Shown here: piece by piece, positions 13,101 through 25,700 of the stretch
How positions within the stretch are numbered: position 1 is the stretch's first letter
Layout of the letters: every line of letters starts with the position of its first letter
Assembly (NCBI GenBank): GCA_013398955.1
Contig: VWPU01004883.1
Coordinates: 124,001 to 188,000 of the forward strand
DNA: 64,000 nucleotides
Direction: 5' to 3'
From: Callaeas wilsoni
Taxonomy: Eukaryota > Chordata > Aves > Passeriformes > Callaeidae
The notes under the pieces: model-generated
The model's database searches: none
Seen by the model: the letters and a program-made list of their open reading frames with translations, nothing else
What the model was told of the DNA's origin: nothing
Position numbers and translations under genes: made by a program

Positions 13101-15070
13101 GAGGTTTTCTGATTTACATGTTTTCAATGGAACATAAGACTAGATTAGGGCACCACCGAGGCTTTCAGACATTGATGGCTGGAAGGTTTCTCCTGGAGTG
13201 TCACTCCCTTCGCTTAAGGTGATGAAACAGAAATTGATGTTTGAAGGGATGGATTCACTCTCTCTCTCAGAGATCTGCCTGGCTGGGTTTGCTGTCTGTC
13301 ACGCTTTTTCCTTTCTCTTAGCTCAGAGTTTTGAGAAAATCTTTCATCTTTGCATTAGTACCTGAGGTAGTTATGATACAGCAGTACTGGGAGATACCTG
13401 AATTGCTGGGGAAACACCTAGTCCCTGTCTGCCCTTTGCCCTGTTTGATTTACTGCTGTATTTGCTTTGAATGCCATGTTTACTCACAGAGTTTTGTATT
13501 CGACTTTTGTGTTGTCCTTAAGCTTTTGAGCGTTTCTCTTTTTCTGAGAGCTTTGCACACAACTCCTGGTCTTTGTTTATGAAGTGGGCTTGTTAAAAAC
13601 ATTCAATTCTGCTACTGAATGGCTAAAATTGGAATCTCTTAGGAAATTTTATATGACACAGAGGCCTCCTGAAATGAAAAATCCTTTCTGAAAATCCTTA
13701 TCTGAGTGTAAGCAGCTGATTGAGTGAGTATTTCATGGAAAGCAAGCTCTGGTTATTTATTTCAGGAGGGCAGCTTCCAGAGGGCACAACTGGGCCTTGT
13801 GCAGCAGAAGTGTTGCTGCAGAACAGCAGTAAAGGCACACGGAAAAGCTCCCAAAGCCCTCTGGCGTGGAAGCCCAAAGGTTGGCCGTCATCTCCTCCTC
13901 TCCTCAAGTGATTTTACCTGGTTGTGGTCAGCCTTTACTGTGTTCCCTGCTCAGCTGCTGCCGGGGCTCAGCCCTGCCAGCCTGTCCCCCTGCAGATGTT
14001 CAGTTCAGGGACTGCTGGAAGCAGTGGTTCCTTCTGTGCCCGGAGCTGTGCAGGGAGTGGGATCAGCCCATACCAGGGGCTGCAGGTCTGACCAGAGACA
14101 AAACACCCTGCTTTTCACAGCCGGGGTGTGATCCTTTGGAAGGAGCTCAAAACTTGAAATGGGAAGCCCAATTTCAGTTACTTTTTGTAACTTATTCCAA
14201 ATGAGTCCAATTTGCTCCTGAAATTGTAGGCTTTATGAATGCACACTGTCATAATTGCAGCCCTTGCTCTTGTATAAGGCATAACACAACGACTGAACTA
14301 ATCTGCTTGTGTTGGATGTTGTTGTTTCACTGTGTTTATTTCCTATCTGTGCACTTGTCTGCCTTTGGATACTCTGCTGCCCGGAGAAGAGACTGAAAAA
14401 TTCCCTTTTGTTTCCTGAGCTCTCAACCAGATCATGTGATATGATAGGAAATCTGTTTCTATTGAGACATAATTTAGGCCATCACCATAAAAGTTAGAGA
14501 TTAAACAAGTATTGATTAACCAACTCCAGCTGACTGCTGATACCACATGTTCCTGGAGATATCCGTCAGTGTGAAGTATATTAGTGACTCCCAGAGCTGA
14601 GAATGGCAAGGATGCATCAGAAATGGGACTAGGTAATTAAACTGTTCATTAAGCATGGCAGATGCAGAGTTCATGACTTGATTTGCCATCTGCTTTGTTT
14701 TGTAATCAGTAAAGATTTAAAATAATGCTCTTGGCTTCTCTGTCATATTTGGTCCTGCATGATGTTTTTTTCTGAGGAGGTAGATGATTTTAAAGCACAG
14801 GGAAGGATCTTAAAGTTCTGGGTGTGCAGCAAAGACAGCAAATCAACCCTTTCCCTGGGATATGTAAAAAATCAGCTGTAAATACAGCAGTCAGTATTGC
14901 ACTCAGCAGCACTGAAAACAGGCACTTTGGCAAGCAGATCCTTGTGACAGAGCTTTTGGGCATCATACCCTGAGCTGTGCTCTGCATCCAGACAGCTCTG
15001 TCGGCCTTGGGGCAGGTCTGAGCTGCTCCTCTGGGCTATGAGCAGTATCCAATGCTTTCCTTGGCTGTTA

Positions 15071-15130
15071 TCATCCATCCATCCATCCATCCATCCATCC
15101 ATCCATCCAGCCAGCCAGCCAGCCATCCAT
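15071..15130. repeat. (ATCC)n/(AGCC)n compound microsatellite
   Basis: About nine uninterrupted ATCC units are followed by AGCC units and then two more ATCC-type units. The switch between related tetranucleotides is what point mutation followed by slippage expansion would leave. It is likely to be length-polymorphic. Confidence 0.93.
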
Positions 15131-16064
15131 CCTCTGTGGATGTCATCGAAGCAGTCCTGGTGCATCACCAGCTGTGCTGCAGCTCCACACCTCGTTGTTA
15201 ACTGCTGTCAGCCTGACCCCGGCCAATCCTTTCCCTCTGCTCACTGTGTCTCCCCTTTGTAGGTTTTTATAAACTCAGGGAAGTTACCTTCCTTTTTATG
15301 CCTGCGAATAAATACATTTTAAGGTGATTCCACTTCTCCCTCTTCAGTGATTGAGCAAGGCAGGTTTTGTGGGTGCTTCCTTAGACCATCCTGCAGCCTT
15401 GAGAAGAGGGAGACAAGACACTCTGTGTTTGAAGGAGACTCAAGAGCCTTTTAGATTGAGCACAGGTCTTTCTAATTCCAACTTGATTATATTAATCAGT
15501 TAAACAATTTCAGAGAAAAGGTGGTTGGTAGTTAGGGGTGGAGGAGGATAATAGGAGAAGGAGACAGAAGATAATTAACAGGTGTGGGAAAGAGGCAAAG
15601 AGACGATTGCTGCCTGCGGAGTGCAGGGGCTTGGAACAGGTCACTGCTGAATTTTAATTTTTAGTAAGCAGTAGCATCATCAATTTTAATTCTCAGACTC
15701 CTCTTGTAGGGTGCCTTTTTTAAAGAATGAAGGCCAACAGGTCAGAGATGAGGTAGGTGCTTTTATGAATAATTTTCTGCCCTGTGAGCTGGTGTTAAAG
15801 TGCTCTTGAGTTTAGTCTGATGCAAGGTGGTTGCTGGGCTTCATGTTTGTGGTTTCCACAGGAGTGTCTGGGTTACTGGATAAAGGGTGCTGAGTTTTGT
15901 GAGGAGAAAGTAGGTTTTGGGAGTTTGATGACTGCTTCCATAGAAATTTTTTGTTGGAGTTGAGGAAATCTCACACTTTGCTTTTGTTGGCCTCTGACTG
16001 CCTTCTGTCTATGAGGTGGAAAGTGCTCCAGGGAAATGGAGTTCTGTGAGGAGTTGTTTTAACA

Positions 16065-16190
16065 CAGTTTCTTTTTTGTTGTTGTTGGTTGGGGGCTTTT
16101 TTGTTTGTTTAATTGATTCCTCCCCCTGCCCTGTATAACCCAAATTTGTTGTGGTTTGTTTGGGGTTTTTTGGGTTTTTTTTTGAGTAAC
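16065..16190. repeat. T/G-rich low-complexity tract
   Basis: The plus strand is almost entirely T and G over two blocks, about 16068-16112 and 16145-16183. These include gtttgttt-type repeats and a run of nine T. No transposon ends are visible. Confidence 0.7.
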
Positions 16191-19006
16191 TTCTTCTGGT
16201 TATTTGCTGCGTCATGTTTTACTCCTGATCCACTTAACCACCTCCTGGAGCTTAGGCAGCTGCCTCCACGTGTAGCACTGTTGGAGATAACTTGCTGTAC
16301 CACTCTCTACCTGCAATAGATGCCCTGCCAGATAACTCCACTAATATGTGTTCTGACAACATGTTTCCTGTCTAATTTTTAATTTTTTCATGTGTATCAC
16401 TGGGTCTGCTTTACCTTTCTTAATCATCTTGCAATCTGCATTGTGAGGACCTTTAAACCATGTTCTCACCTACCACACCTAACAGCCTGCTAGGGTCTGT
16501 TGACCTGATTTCAAGTATCTCTATATCTGAGAGTGATTTTTTTTTTTAATTTCCACTGTCTGTACCCTCTAATTTGTCTGCTTCTGGGTTTTAGTTAGCT
16601 TTTAATGGAATGGTCTAACTCCAGGTTTTAAGGAAGTTGCTACAGAGAATACAAAAGAACAATTACAAATTTTATCAGCCTCAGCTGTTCTCCAAGTCAC
16701 TCAGCCCTGCCCCTGGAGAAGCACAGCAGTGTTGATGGCTTCACCCTGGCCTTCTCATGAACCAGACAGGGTATTTATTGAGCTGGTTTCATCTGCAGCG
16801 CTGCCCTTTCTGTAACTTTCTGAGCACAATCCCACAATACTCCAACGGCAATTTTTGCAGACACTCGTACAGTGACAAACTAACTTTGTGCTGATTTATA
16901 CTTGATACTTCGTTGTATTCATTACAAGATCCTATTTGCATGCTTGACATTTTAAAAAACTGTGTTTGGAATGTGTTATTTATTTTGAGACCTTTATTAA
17001 GCAACCTCAATCTAAGGGTTTAATTGTTACTGATAGCTAAGAGTATAATTACCTCAGTAAAATATCATGGCTATATTAAGCAAATGGCAATTGTCTTCCA
17101 GAATAAAATGAGTACAAGCCATTTTCCTTTGAAACAGGTTGTTTCACGAGGCCTGCTAATATCATTTACTAATACAATTGCAGAATCTCTCTATAAAGAA
17201 TGAATAAGGAAAACTGAGATCAGTGTGTGGTTAGAAGAGACTGGCTGCAGCAGTGTTGAAGCAGTGCAGAAAGACCATTTGAAGGGAGGAAGTATCTTTA
17301 AATTAAACCAGAAAATGTTACTGTTTATCAAGTGAGATTTGCAGATTTCTTACAGTCAGAAGAATGTGTTTTTGCTGCCGTGGGCTCCCAGAGCAGTGCC
17401 TGCTTTTCTTTTGCTTGGTTTTCTTTTCTGCCAGTGTTCCTTGCTCTACCTGACTCGGTCATCGTTTTACTACTCACTTTTGACTCAATGAAGAAAGCAG
17501 CAGAGCTGTTGAATTCTCGCTTCCTTGTCCTGCTCCAAAAGGACTTTTCAAAGCCTGAGAGTTCCCTTAGTTTGACTTGTCAGTCTGCATTTGTCAAAGG
17601 TTTCTCTGGCTCGGAGATGTGGGAGCTGTTCCCAGGCTGTGGGCACTGCGTGTTTGGGAGCGACTCTGCCCTCCTCGCTTTCCACCGCATCCTCTCTAGG
17701 GACACCTTTTGCTCTCGATCTGTTCTCCTAATTCCTCAGAGCTGGTGCACGAATTTGCCTTTTCCCTGACTTTGGGTACTGTACTTTGTGTAGCTGTGTG
17801 GTACCTGTAGGAGTTGGTCCCGGGGAGGCAGGAAGGGCTGATGTGCTTTGTTGGAGTTGAGCTTTATCACCCGCGGGCTCTCGACGTGGAAATGGGGAGG
17901 GCGAGTTCAAATGGCCAGCCTGGAGGCAGAAGATGAATTGGCTCCTGGGCCTTGCTTCCCTTTCCCTTTCAGAAGCATAAAAGAACTCATAAAATTATCT
18001 TAGCAATTTTCTGGGAATCACATTTGTGCAGTTCTTTCTCTTGCCTTATTATATATCTGGTAAACCTTGCAATGATAAAAATACGGAGTTCATTACTATC
18101 TTTATATCTGATGTTTTTGAGGTGGAGGCACAAGGACAGCCTCTGTATTCTTATTGATGTTATCTCTGACATAACTTCTATTTAAGCAGTGAGTTTAGAG
18201 GGTTTTTTAAAATTTTATAATGGTTCAGAGTATGCAGCAAAGTTAAAAGTTATGTGTTGTTTTATGAGGTATTCATGAAGAACAATAGAAATGTGATTTT
18301 TTTTTTCCCCAGAATACTGACTGGATTCTGCTTTGTTCTGTCCCCACTAGATATTAATGCTTACTGCTAAGAGGTTAGATTATGAAAATTAGAAATATAC
18401 CCATAAAAGAATTTATATGACCTTCAGTTCTCATATTTTCTCTGAGAGAAAAGGCTGTAGGACTTCTAAAGGTAAAATATTCAATAAAAAGAAATTAGGT
18501 TAATCCAATGTTATGGCTGAGAATTTAAACTCACCCAGGTCAGGTAATTCAAAGTTATAGTTCCCTTGATGCGTGTGCTGTAACATTTATTCCTTAGCTC
18601 CTCAGCTCTGAATTATGAGGGATGGTTGAGCAGGTCTGGCAGGGAAGCAGGCGGAAGATGGATGGGTGGAATGAGGGAGTGATTGTTGGGGGAAGTCGGG
18701 CAGAACCAACCTGACTGCTGGGCAGGGGCTTGGGCAGCATCCAGGGGTGGGGAAGGGGCTTAGGATTTCTGAACAGCAGGCTCTGAAATACCAGCAAGGC
18801 TAAGCTGCACAAAAAGATTTTGGTTTTTTTCTTTTGCATTTCTTTGTTCCTCAGATACTTACTGTTTGAAGCATTAATCTTGCTGCCTCTTAGGCTGGTG
18901 GTATTGCCACAGGAACTGCAGCTTTGAATCTCTGACTTCTCTCTGTTTTAATTCTCAGCCATAAAACTGGATTAACTGGGTTTGCTTCAAGTTGAATTGC
19001 AATAGA

Positions 19007-19021
19007 TTTTTTTTTTTTTTT
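19007..19021. repeat. Poly(T) run of 15
   Basis: A homopolymer of 15 T. The complementary strand would be a poly(A), but no retroposed gene or SINE body is recognisable on that strand upstream of it. Confidence 0.9.
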
Positions 19022-22000
19022 AAGGATAGGAGAGAGAGATAATTAAGTAATTGCACAGTAGCTTATTTCAACATGTGATGTGAGCCTCTGGTAAGAACAG
19101 CTGCTCTACTCAGACACCAGTCAGAGCATCCTTTCAAATGAAGACCCAAAATCTTTATAAAACTGAAGAACTGTCTGGAGAACTGAGGAGTTTTGGATTG
19201 CTCCTGGCACAGTATCATGCAGTACTGACTATTTTGTTCAATGCGTGTTCACAACGTCTCAGGTCAAGCATTGCTTAAATTGATGAATATATTAGAAGTC
19301 AAATGAGGTTTTACAAAGCATCTTTGGAAATGGTCTCTGACCCATGATTTGTTGCATTTAGGAGAAATGTACTGTTCCCTCTTTTATGAGCACATTTATT
19401 TAGGTGGTATTTCATATAGAGTCAACAACTGTTTAATAGAAGCTATAGAAAATTTGAAGAATTGGGGTAGTTTCAGTTAATTAATTTTCATTGATGTAAT
19501 GAGATTATTATATTACAAGTTTCTCAGTATACAGAACAGCTGCTGGATTTCTTTAGTGTTATGTGGGGCAGGACCTGTGAAGAATCATTAACTGTAAACC
19601 TGCCTGTTCAGATGGAGCCAATTTGGGACAGTGGAAGAGCTGAGGATTAGTTTTCTGTCAGAAGGAATCCACAACTTCAGGATTTCCCTAGAAAGATCCC
19701 TGCCTTTTTGAAGTCAAGAATTTTAAAAGGGATCAACAGATAAAGTGTGAGCATGAGACAGGAAAAGAAGATAGGCTTTTTAGACATCAAGATGATGTTG
19801 GACTTGCTTTCTGTCAGGAGGAAGATGAGATCTCTTCTCATGAGAGTCTTCTGATTTGTAGAGGTTGGATTAGGAAGGTCCTATAATTCTGCAGGGCATC
19901 CAAGCTGCTTTTGAAGTGTAGGGAAGCGTGGCCAGAGCAGTGTTTAAATATTTCTGCATCTCCTTACTCCCCTTGGGTAGCGAAGTCCAAGGATTCCAGC
20001 AGATGTTCCTTTGCTTGCCACAGTGTTGGGCGTGTACAAAGTGTCATGGGCTTATTCCAGTGTTGTGTCATCCCAGGTACTTGCTCCTGTACCAACACTG
20101 GGGAAAATAGAGACTCCACCCTATTTGGCCTTTTAGTCAATGGTATTTTGGGTGCCACGGGTCTGTGTGCAAGGAATTGAGAGCGAGTGGTTAAAGTGAA
20201 AGCTGCTGAAAGGGTGGAGCATTTTAAACTGATCACTTTCCTGCGAGTGTTTGAGAAGGTTTGTGGTGATCTCATGCCTGGGAGCTTCAGGCACCTGAGG
20301 GCTGGCTTTGACATCAATGGCAAATATTTTTCACAGCAAAATGTGCTGGTCCTCTGTGCCAGCCCGTGCTGGAACTGCAGGATGTGTAGTTTTGCTGCAG
20401 CTGGATACTCTTCCCCCACCCATCTGCTCCCCCCTGAGATGTGAGTGCACTTCCCCTGCTGGGCTACTGAACCGTGCCCATGGCCCTCTGGAGCTCATGT
20501 CTGCTTGTCCTGGGTGCCTGGCAGGAGCTGTACAATCTAAATGTAGAAAGAAATGGATGACAGGACTCGAGGCTCTCTGTCCTTTGAGCAGTTGGAGAGA
20601 TTCAGACCACGACACGCAGCAGGTCCTAGGGAGAGCTTTGACCTGCTTGGCTGTAGAGCACATAGGTTTGGAGTGGGGTGTGCCTGAAGCCCTGTGGGCT
20701 CAGTCTCCATGGGACAGAGCCAAGAACTCATTCCCCCTTCAGAGAGGAGATGCTCTTACTCCCTTTCTCCCTTTGAGCAGAAGAATCTTCTCTCCACTGG
20801 AAGAAGCAGCTGGAAGAGTCCCTGTTTCCACACCCGTTTTTCCCTGCCTTGTGTGGTAGATGGGTTACAGGCAGGTCCAGGACCGACAGCTCCTTGTTAT
20901 TGCTTCGTGGATGGGAGGGCTGGGAAGGCTCATTCTGTGCATTGAACTTGTGACTGAGTTAAACACGGATGTGGAGTAATGTCCTTTTCAGGATGTGCAC
21001 ACAGTGTAGAGCCATGTGCTTCTGCAGGGCATTTGCAAAAGGAATGTGCAGCTCCCAAAATGATCTAGTGTCTGAATTAGAAATTTAAGCAATTTAACTC
21101 CTCTCCTCAGTTGCTGCTTTTTCAGGCTCATATATAAGCTGCAGAAGTTTTATGTTTTATGCTTGTAACAGGAGTTCTGCTCTGTAAATAGTATTTGCAG
21201 CTCTGCAGATAAGGAAACACTTTCTGGCTTTAATAAATTAATTTTCTCTTGATAACATACTACCTTTGGAGACCAACTTTTCAGGTTGACATTTCTATTA
21301 TATTAATTACAAAGAGAGGAGAAGCTGTGCTTGTTTTGTCATTGGGAAATGCCATTTGCAAAGTTATTGGAAAACTGACCTTGTCAGAAGTGTTATTGCA
21401 TTATCCCTCAGTGAGGGCCACCATAACTGAATGACAAGGAAAAAAATGCAGAAAGAAAAAAGCAATTTCAGGAGATATAATGAAATCAAAACAAAATGCC
21501 TTTTATCCCTCTCCAACGTGAAGATGTTTATTAAGATAGCGTATGTAAGAGTTTGGTGCTGAGGGAAAAAGTGCTTGTGAACCATTCGGGGTTGTTTTTT
21601 AAAAATGAAAATCACCATCCAGGAGAATTCTTGACCTTTTGCATGAAGTGAACATGAACAAGAGGCAGTGCTTACTTCAGTGACATCTCTCTCACTCCCT
21701 GTTTCTCCCTGTTTTCACTACACATCCCTGTCCATTACCCTTTTTCCCTCTTGCTCCGTCTGCACATGAGGCTGAAGGGGCTCAGCCTGCATGGACCGAA
21801 GCTCCCACCCAAGGGCTGGGCTGGGGGTGTCCTTTGCCACCTCGGTGCTTGGAGAGCTCACTCTGGAATCATTTTCTTTCCCATCTCTGGTTCACTCTGG
21901 CAGTCCTTTAAGTAAATCTCAGCTCTTCTGTTTGCTTCTAGCAAAATGCCAAGCAAATAATCTGTTTGTCTTCTCCTTTCCCTCCCAATTTAAAACCACA

Positions 22001-22383
22001 GATCTGTTTTCTCAGAGCCGCTCCTGGTTCTCCCTAAACACTGGGGAACAGCAGCAGCTGCACGTTCCTGCTCTGCCTCAGTGTCCCATCCAGGCAGAGC
22101 TCTGCTGAAAGCCCAGGTGATTGCCTTCTGCAAGGAGCTGCCTGCTTACGAGTGCCTCTAAACAATCCTCTGTGCTCCTGAGCGAGAAAGTACCACTCAG
22201 CTTAGTGGCCATTTCATCTTGGAACATGTGGGGTACAGCAGGACGTGCTGAGTGTCTCACTGTGCTCATCCCTCTGCTTTCTCCGTGTGCTGGAACTGTC
22301 ACAGAGGTTCAGGTCACGGCTAGCTCAGTGAGTGCTTCATAATGGAGCCATGGTCATCACACTTTAAAAGCTTTAAATGAAAT

Positions 22384-22389
22384 CTTTTC
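22384..22389. repeat. Target-site duplication, left copy
   Basis: The hexamer cttttc directly abuts the TG end of the LTR and is identical to the hexamer after the CA end. Confidence 0.88.
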
Positions 22390-22441
22390 TGTCGGAGTCG
22401 GCGGGAGACAAGCACATCCGATGATGATCGACAAGTCTCAG

Positions 22442-22447
22442 TTTATT
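22442..22447 (-). terminator. LTR polyadenylation signal
   Basis: AATAAA is read on the minus strand, only 16 bp after the TATA box. The signal therefore probably lies at or before the cap site, and R must be very short, an arrangement known in some betaretroviral LTRs. Confidence 0.65.
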
Positions 22448-22463
22448 GCTAATAATACACACA

Positions 22464-22470
22464 TTTTATA
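22464..22470 (-). promoter_or_regulatory. LTR TATA box
   Basis: TATAAAA is read on the minus strand within the LTR, about 300 bp from its 5' end in viral orientation. It would place a start site near 22440, pointing away from the sense direction of MAD1L1. Confidence 0.65.
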
Positions 22471-22597
22471 AGACACTTAATAGGCTCATGCATATTGCAA
22501 AATCATAGCTCATGATTGGTCGTTGTCTCGAAGGTCAGCACCACCCAGACCTGCATTCCTGCGGTTAGGGCTTCAACATTCTTATCGTTTTTTCTCC

Positions 22598-22660
22598 TCC
22601 TTTCCCATACTGTTATCCTCTTTTCCCATACTGTTATCCTCCTTTTCCATCCTGTTATTG
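22598..22660 (-). repeat. Three-copy 21-bp tandem repeat in LTR U3
   Basis: Three consecutive near-identical copies share the core ccatactgttatcct (third copy: ccatcctgttattg), with a period of about 21 bp. They lie upstream of the LTR TATA box in viral orientation, where retroviral enhancers often occur as direct repeats. Confidence 0.85.
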
Positions 22661-22773
22661 TAAGACTCTAAACTCAAAAACATGCTGACCTTGAGCTCTG
22701 CTACACCTGCACAAGCTCAATGTTGCTGCCGTAGCCCCTTTCGCTGAGCCAGGCCTGCGCCAGGCTTCCCACA

Positions 22774-22779
22774 CTTTTC
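22774..22779. repeat. Target-site duplication, right copy
   Basis: The hexamer cttttc directly follows the CA end of the LTR and is identical to the left copy at 22384-22389. Confidence 0.88.
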
Positions 22780-25700
22780 CACCAAGGAAGGTATTAAAAA
22801 AGCCCCAGAAAGCTATTTAACCTACCCCCTCCTTCTGTGTGAGGCAATGTGTTTCTTATGTAATATCTGTGCGCATGAATTTGTCATGTGTGGTGTTAAC
22901 CTGAGGCTATGTTTGTAGCCCTTGCGTTCCAATATTGGCTTTTTACTTGCATAAAAGAGAAGAAAAAAGCCCTGCTGAGTTCCTTGAAAACATCCTAAAT
23001 GTGATGCAGAGGAGCTGTAAATAATAGCCAGGTTTACAGTTTAACTCTCAAGGGGCATGTGCAAGCTGGAGGGTGTGAAACACGTGTTCTGGATCTGATG
23101 TTTTCCTTCAGATAACACAAGGAAACCAGATACACAGAAGTAATGAAATGTGCACACCTTCCCTGCCTCGCTTTCCTCTCTGCCTGCACATGGATTCATG
23201 AGTTCTGAGGTTCTGAAGCTCCTTCTGCTGCAGCTGTTGGTCCATATTCTGCTTTGAGCTGTGTCCTCTGTTGGGATTCACTTCCTAACATAAGGAAATT
23301 TTTGATCCCTCCAAGCAGCCAGCTCAAGCTGACTCATCTAAATCTGTCTCCCACCAAAATGCTGTGACTTTGTGAGTTCTTGTTTAACTTCACCTAGCTA
23401 GGCTGAGTTTGGGGTGCTCTTTTGTCAGTATTTATGTTCTCACTACTCCCTCTGCAGAGGTAATTTTTTTCTGCTTATAAGAAGAGGGAGCATGGATGTG
23501 GAATTGTTGCCCCTCATCAGCCAGCAGTTACACAGGCTTATTTTTAATGCCAAACTGCTCCATTGAAGGAGCTGGATCTCTTAACTGCAGCCAGAATATC
23601 CAAGTAGGTGTATCCAGTTGAATTAGTAATAAGAACAGATAAAGAACTTCCTGCCGAGCCTGACTGGTGGGCAGGGGGTCGTACTCTGGCTTTCTGGAGA
23701 ATTCCCTGTGTTTTGGATGCTCTTCAGCTGACAGAACCTGCAAGCTGTTCCTCCTCAGCTGCCGCTCTCTGCTCGGATCATGGCTCTGCCTCCACGCGGA
23801 CGAATGGGTGCCTAATGATCTGCATCAAAAGTTTTGATTTGTAATTAACTTTCAATATGCTAAAAGGATGGCTAATAAAATTAAATGCAAATTACAGAGT
23901 TCACATTCTTCATGCAAATACAACTTAAGAAAAATGGTATCTTCTCATTTTGCTGCATTGTTCAGATGTAACAAGCGCGATCACTGCTCTCCCCAGGGAC
24001 AGCCTTGGGACTTAAAAGGTTTATTCATCTAGACCAATGAGTTCTTTTTCCTGGCAGTTTTTTCCCCAAGAAGCAGTGATAAGAAACTCTGGTGGGTGGA
24101 GGGGAACCTTCTTGATACATTGCCTGTCCTTTCTCTTTTTTGTCCTGGGACTTGGTCTGGAGTTAAATGTGTTATAAATATCCGAGTCTCAATGCTTGGT
24201 AGACTTACGAGAGCTGTTAACAACTAATGAAGGTTAAATGCTGTCTATTTTGGGAACCCGAATGACACTGTCACTCACATTTTAGCAGTACTCAGTGTCT
24301 AGAGCAGCTTTTTTCCTTCTGTCGTTTCTGTGAGGTGGAGAAGCACTGTTATCTCAGTTATAAAAGAAGATGGGGAACAGAGATGCTTGGGTGAAATAGC
24401 TGAAGACCTGAGCCCAAGTCAAACAGGAGTGCTGTGGAAGAGCTGTTAAATCTTTATTGTGTCTTCTCCTGAGAATGTTTGGTTTTTTATGAAGTCCCCT
24501 AGCACAGACTGCAGTTTTCTGTGCCTTACCTCTGTGACAATGACCTTCCTTCAGGTGGCAAATCCTTTGCTGCAGCACGTGTGTATGTATTCCCTGACAC
24601 TGCCTGCTCCACTGTGTTAGTATCAGCATTTCACTGACTCTCTACATCTTTTGAGTCCTGTCATGTCCTGGAAGCATCTGGTACCATTTTGGTGAACCTG
24701 CGTTAGTACAAGGATCTGATTTTTTCCTGGAGCTGTGTTGCTGAAGTGGTTTTGTTTGTGGAGGTTATGGCTGAAGTCCCTTTCCCTCCTCTCTGCAGGC
24801 TGTGTCTGGCTGGCATGTCCCTAGAGATGTCATAGCTTCCAAGGATGTCAAAATCAAATCCCTAGGAGTTGTGATGTAAAAGCTGCTTGTGTGCACACTG
24901 TGTGAAAGCTAATGTTTTTTCCTTCCCCTCTGCATTAACTTGCATTCGCGTCTGATTTTGCTCAGTCTGTTTATCAGCCTTTGCTCGTCCATCATTATTG
25001 ATATTTTTAGGTGCTCCAGAATGCCTCACCCTTGTCTCTAGACTCGGCTGACATAAATATTTTATGTTGTCAGCTCACATCTTGCTGTTTGCCCCTGTTG
25101 CACTATGCTAATAATGATCCTGAAGGAAACTTCTGGCTCTAATCCCCAGTGCAGCCTCCTGCTAATTGCTTCCCGTGGCAGGGAGGGCTGGTGTGCTCCT
25201 CCACCAGCCAGCTCGGACCAGCAGGTATTTGACTCTCACATAATGATTAAAACCCAGGGATGCTCAGTCATTTAAACAGACTTTCAAACCTTGTGTTCAC
25301 TGCTTCGCTCTCCTGTGAGTTCTCTCAAAGTATTGTTAACTGGTTCAGTTTAAATTACTTTCACAAAAGCTTGTGCTTATCTATCTCTATTTTATCTTGT
25401 TACACTCAACTCAAAGAGATGCTTTGAATTCTGAGCCTTCTTAACTAATTTTCCTAATGTTCAGGTGAAACTTCCTTGCCAATGACTCTAATTTCCCAGA
25501 ACAACCTTATCTCTGCTTTCAAAACAGAGGAGGATGTCTGCAGTCTGGTATCTCCAATAGGATAGGCATTTTTAATGATAAATCATTTTATTCCTTTTGT
25601 CTGTTAACACCTTTGTTATTTTTTGGTCTTGGGTGAATATCCAGCTTTGAGATTATTATTATATCTTCTTAGTGCAGTTTAATTTCTTGAAGCATTTAGT

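Larger units (their letters stand above)
10175..22383 (+). other. MAD1L1: MAD1L1 large intron, first segment
   Basis: This is the start of a 42,172-nt intron, opening with the strong donor gtgagt. I see no exon, RNA gene or mobile element. It contains a CCAT/CCAG microsatellite at 15071-15130, T-rich low-complexity sequence at about 16065-16190 and a 15-T run at 19007-19021. A 183-codon open frame at 20308-20859 on the plus strand has no recognisable domain. I regard it as chance in a locally GC-richer stretch. Confidence 0.8.
22390..22773 (-). mobile_element. Solo LTR of a class II-like endogenous retrovirus (384 bp)
   Basis: The element begins with TG and ends with CA, with related ends (tgtcgg on the plus strand and tgtggg on the minus). 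It is flanked by a perfect 6-bp direct repeat, cttttc, at 22384-22389 and 22774-22779. On the minus strand a TATAAAA box (22470-22464) is followed by AATAAA (22447-22442), which sets the orientation as antisense to MAD1L1. A three-copy tandem repeat lies in the presumed U3. No primer-binding site, polypurine tract, gag, pol or env sequence adjoins it, so it is a solo LTR left by recombination between the two LTRs of a provirus. Six-bp target duplications are typical of alpha- and betaretrovirus-like (class II) elements. The exact family is unassigned. The intact duplication and ends suggest a fairly recent insertion. Confidence 0.9.

Noticed and set aside
20308..20859. 183-codon open frame on the plus strand
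   Set aside because: It lies in a GC-richer stretch where stops are rarer, overlaps open frames on the minus strand, resembles no known family and lacks supporting splice sites or a poly(A) signal.
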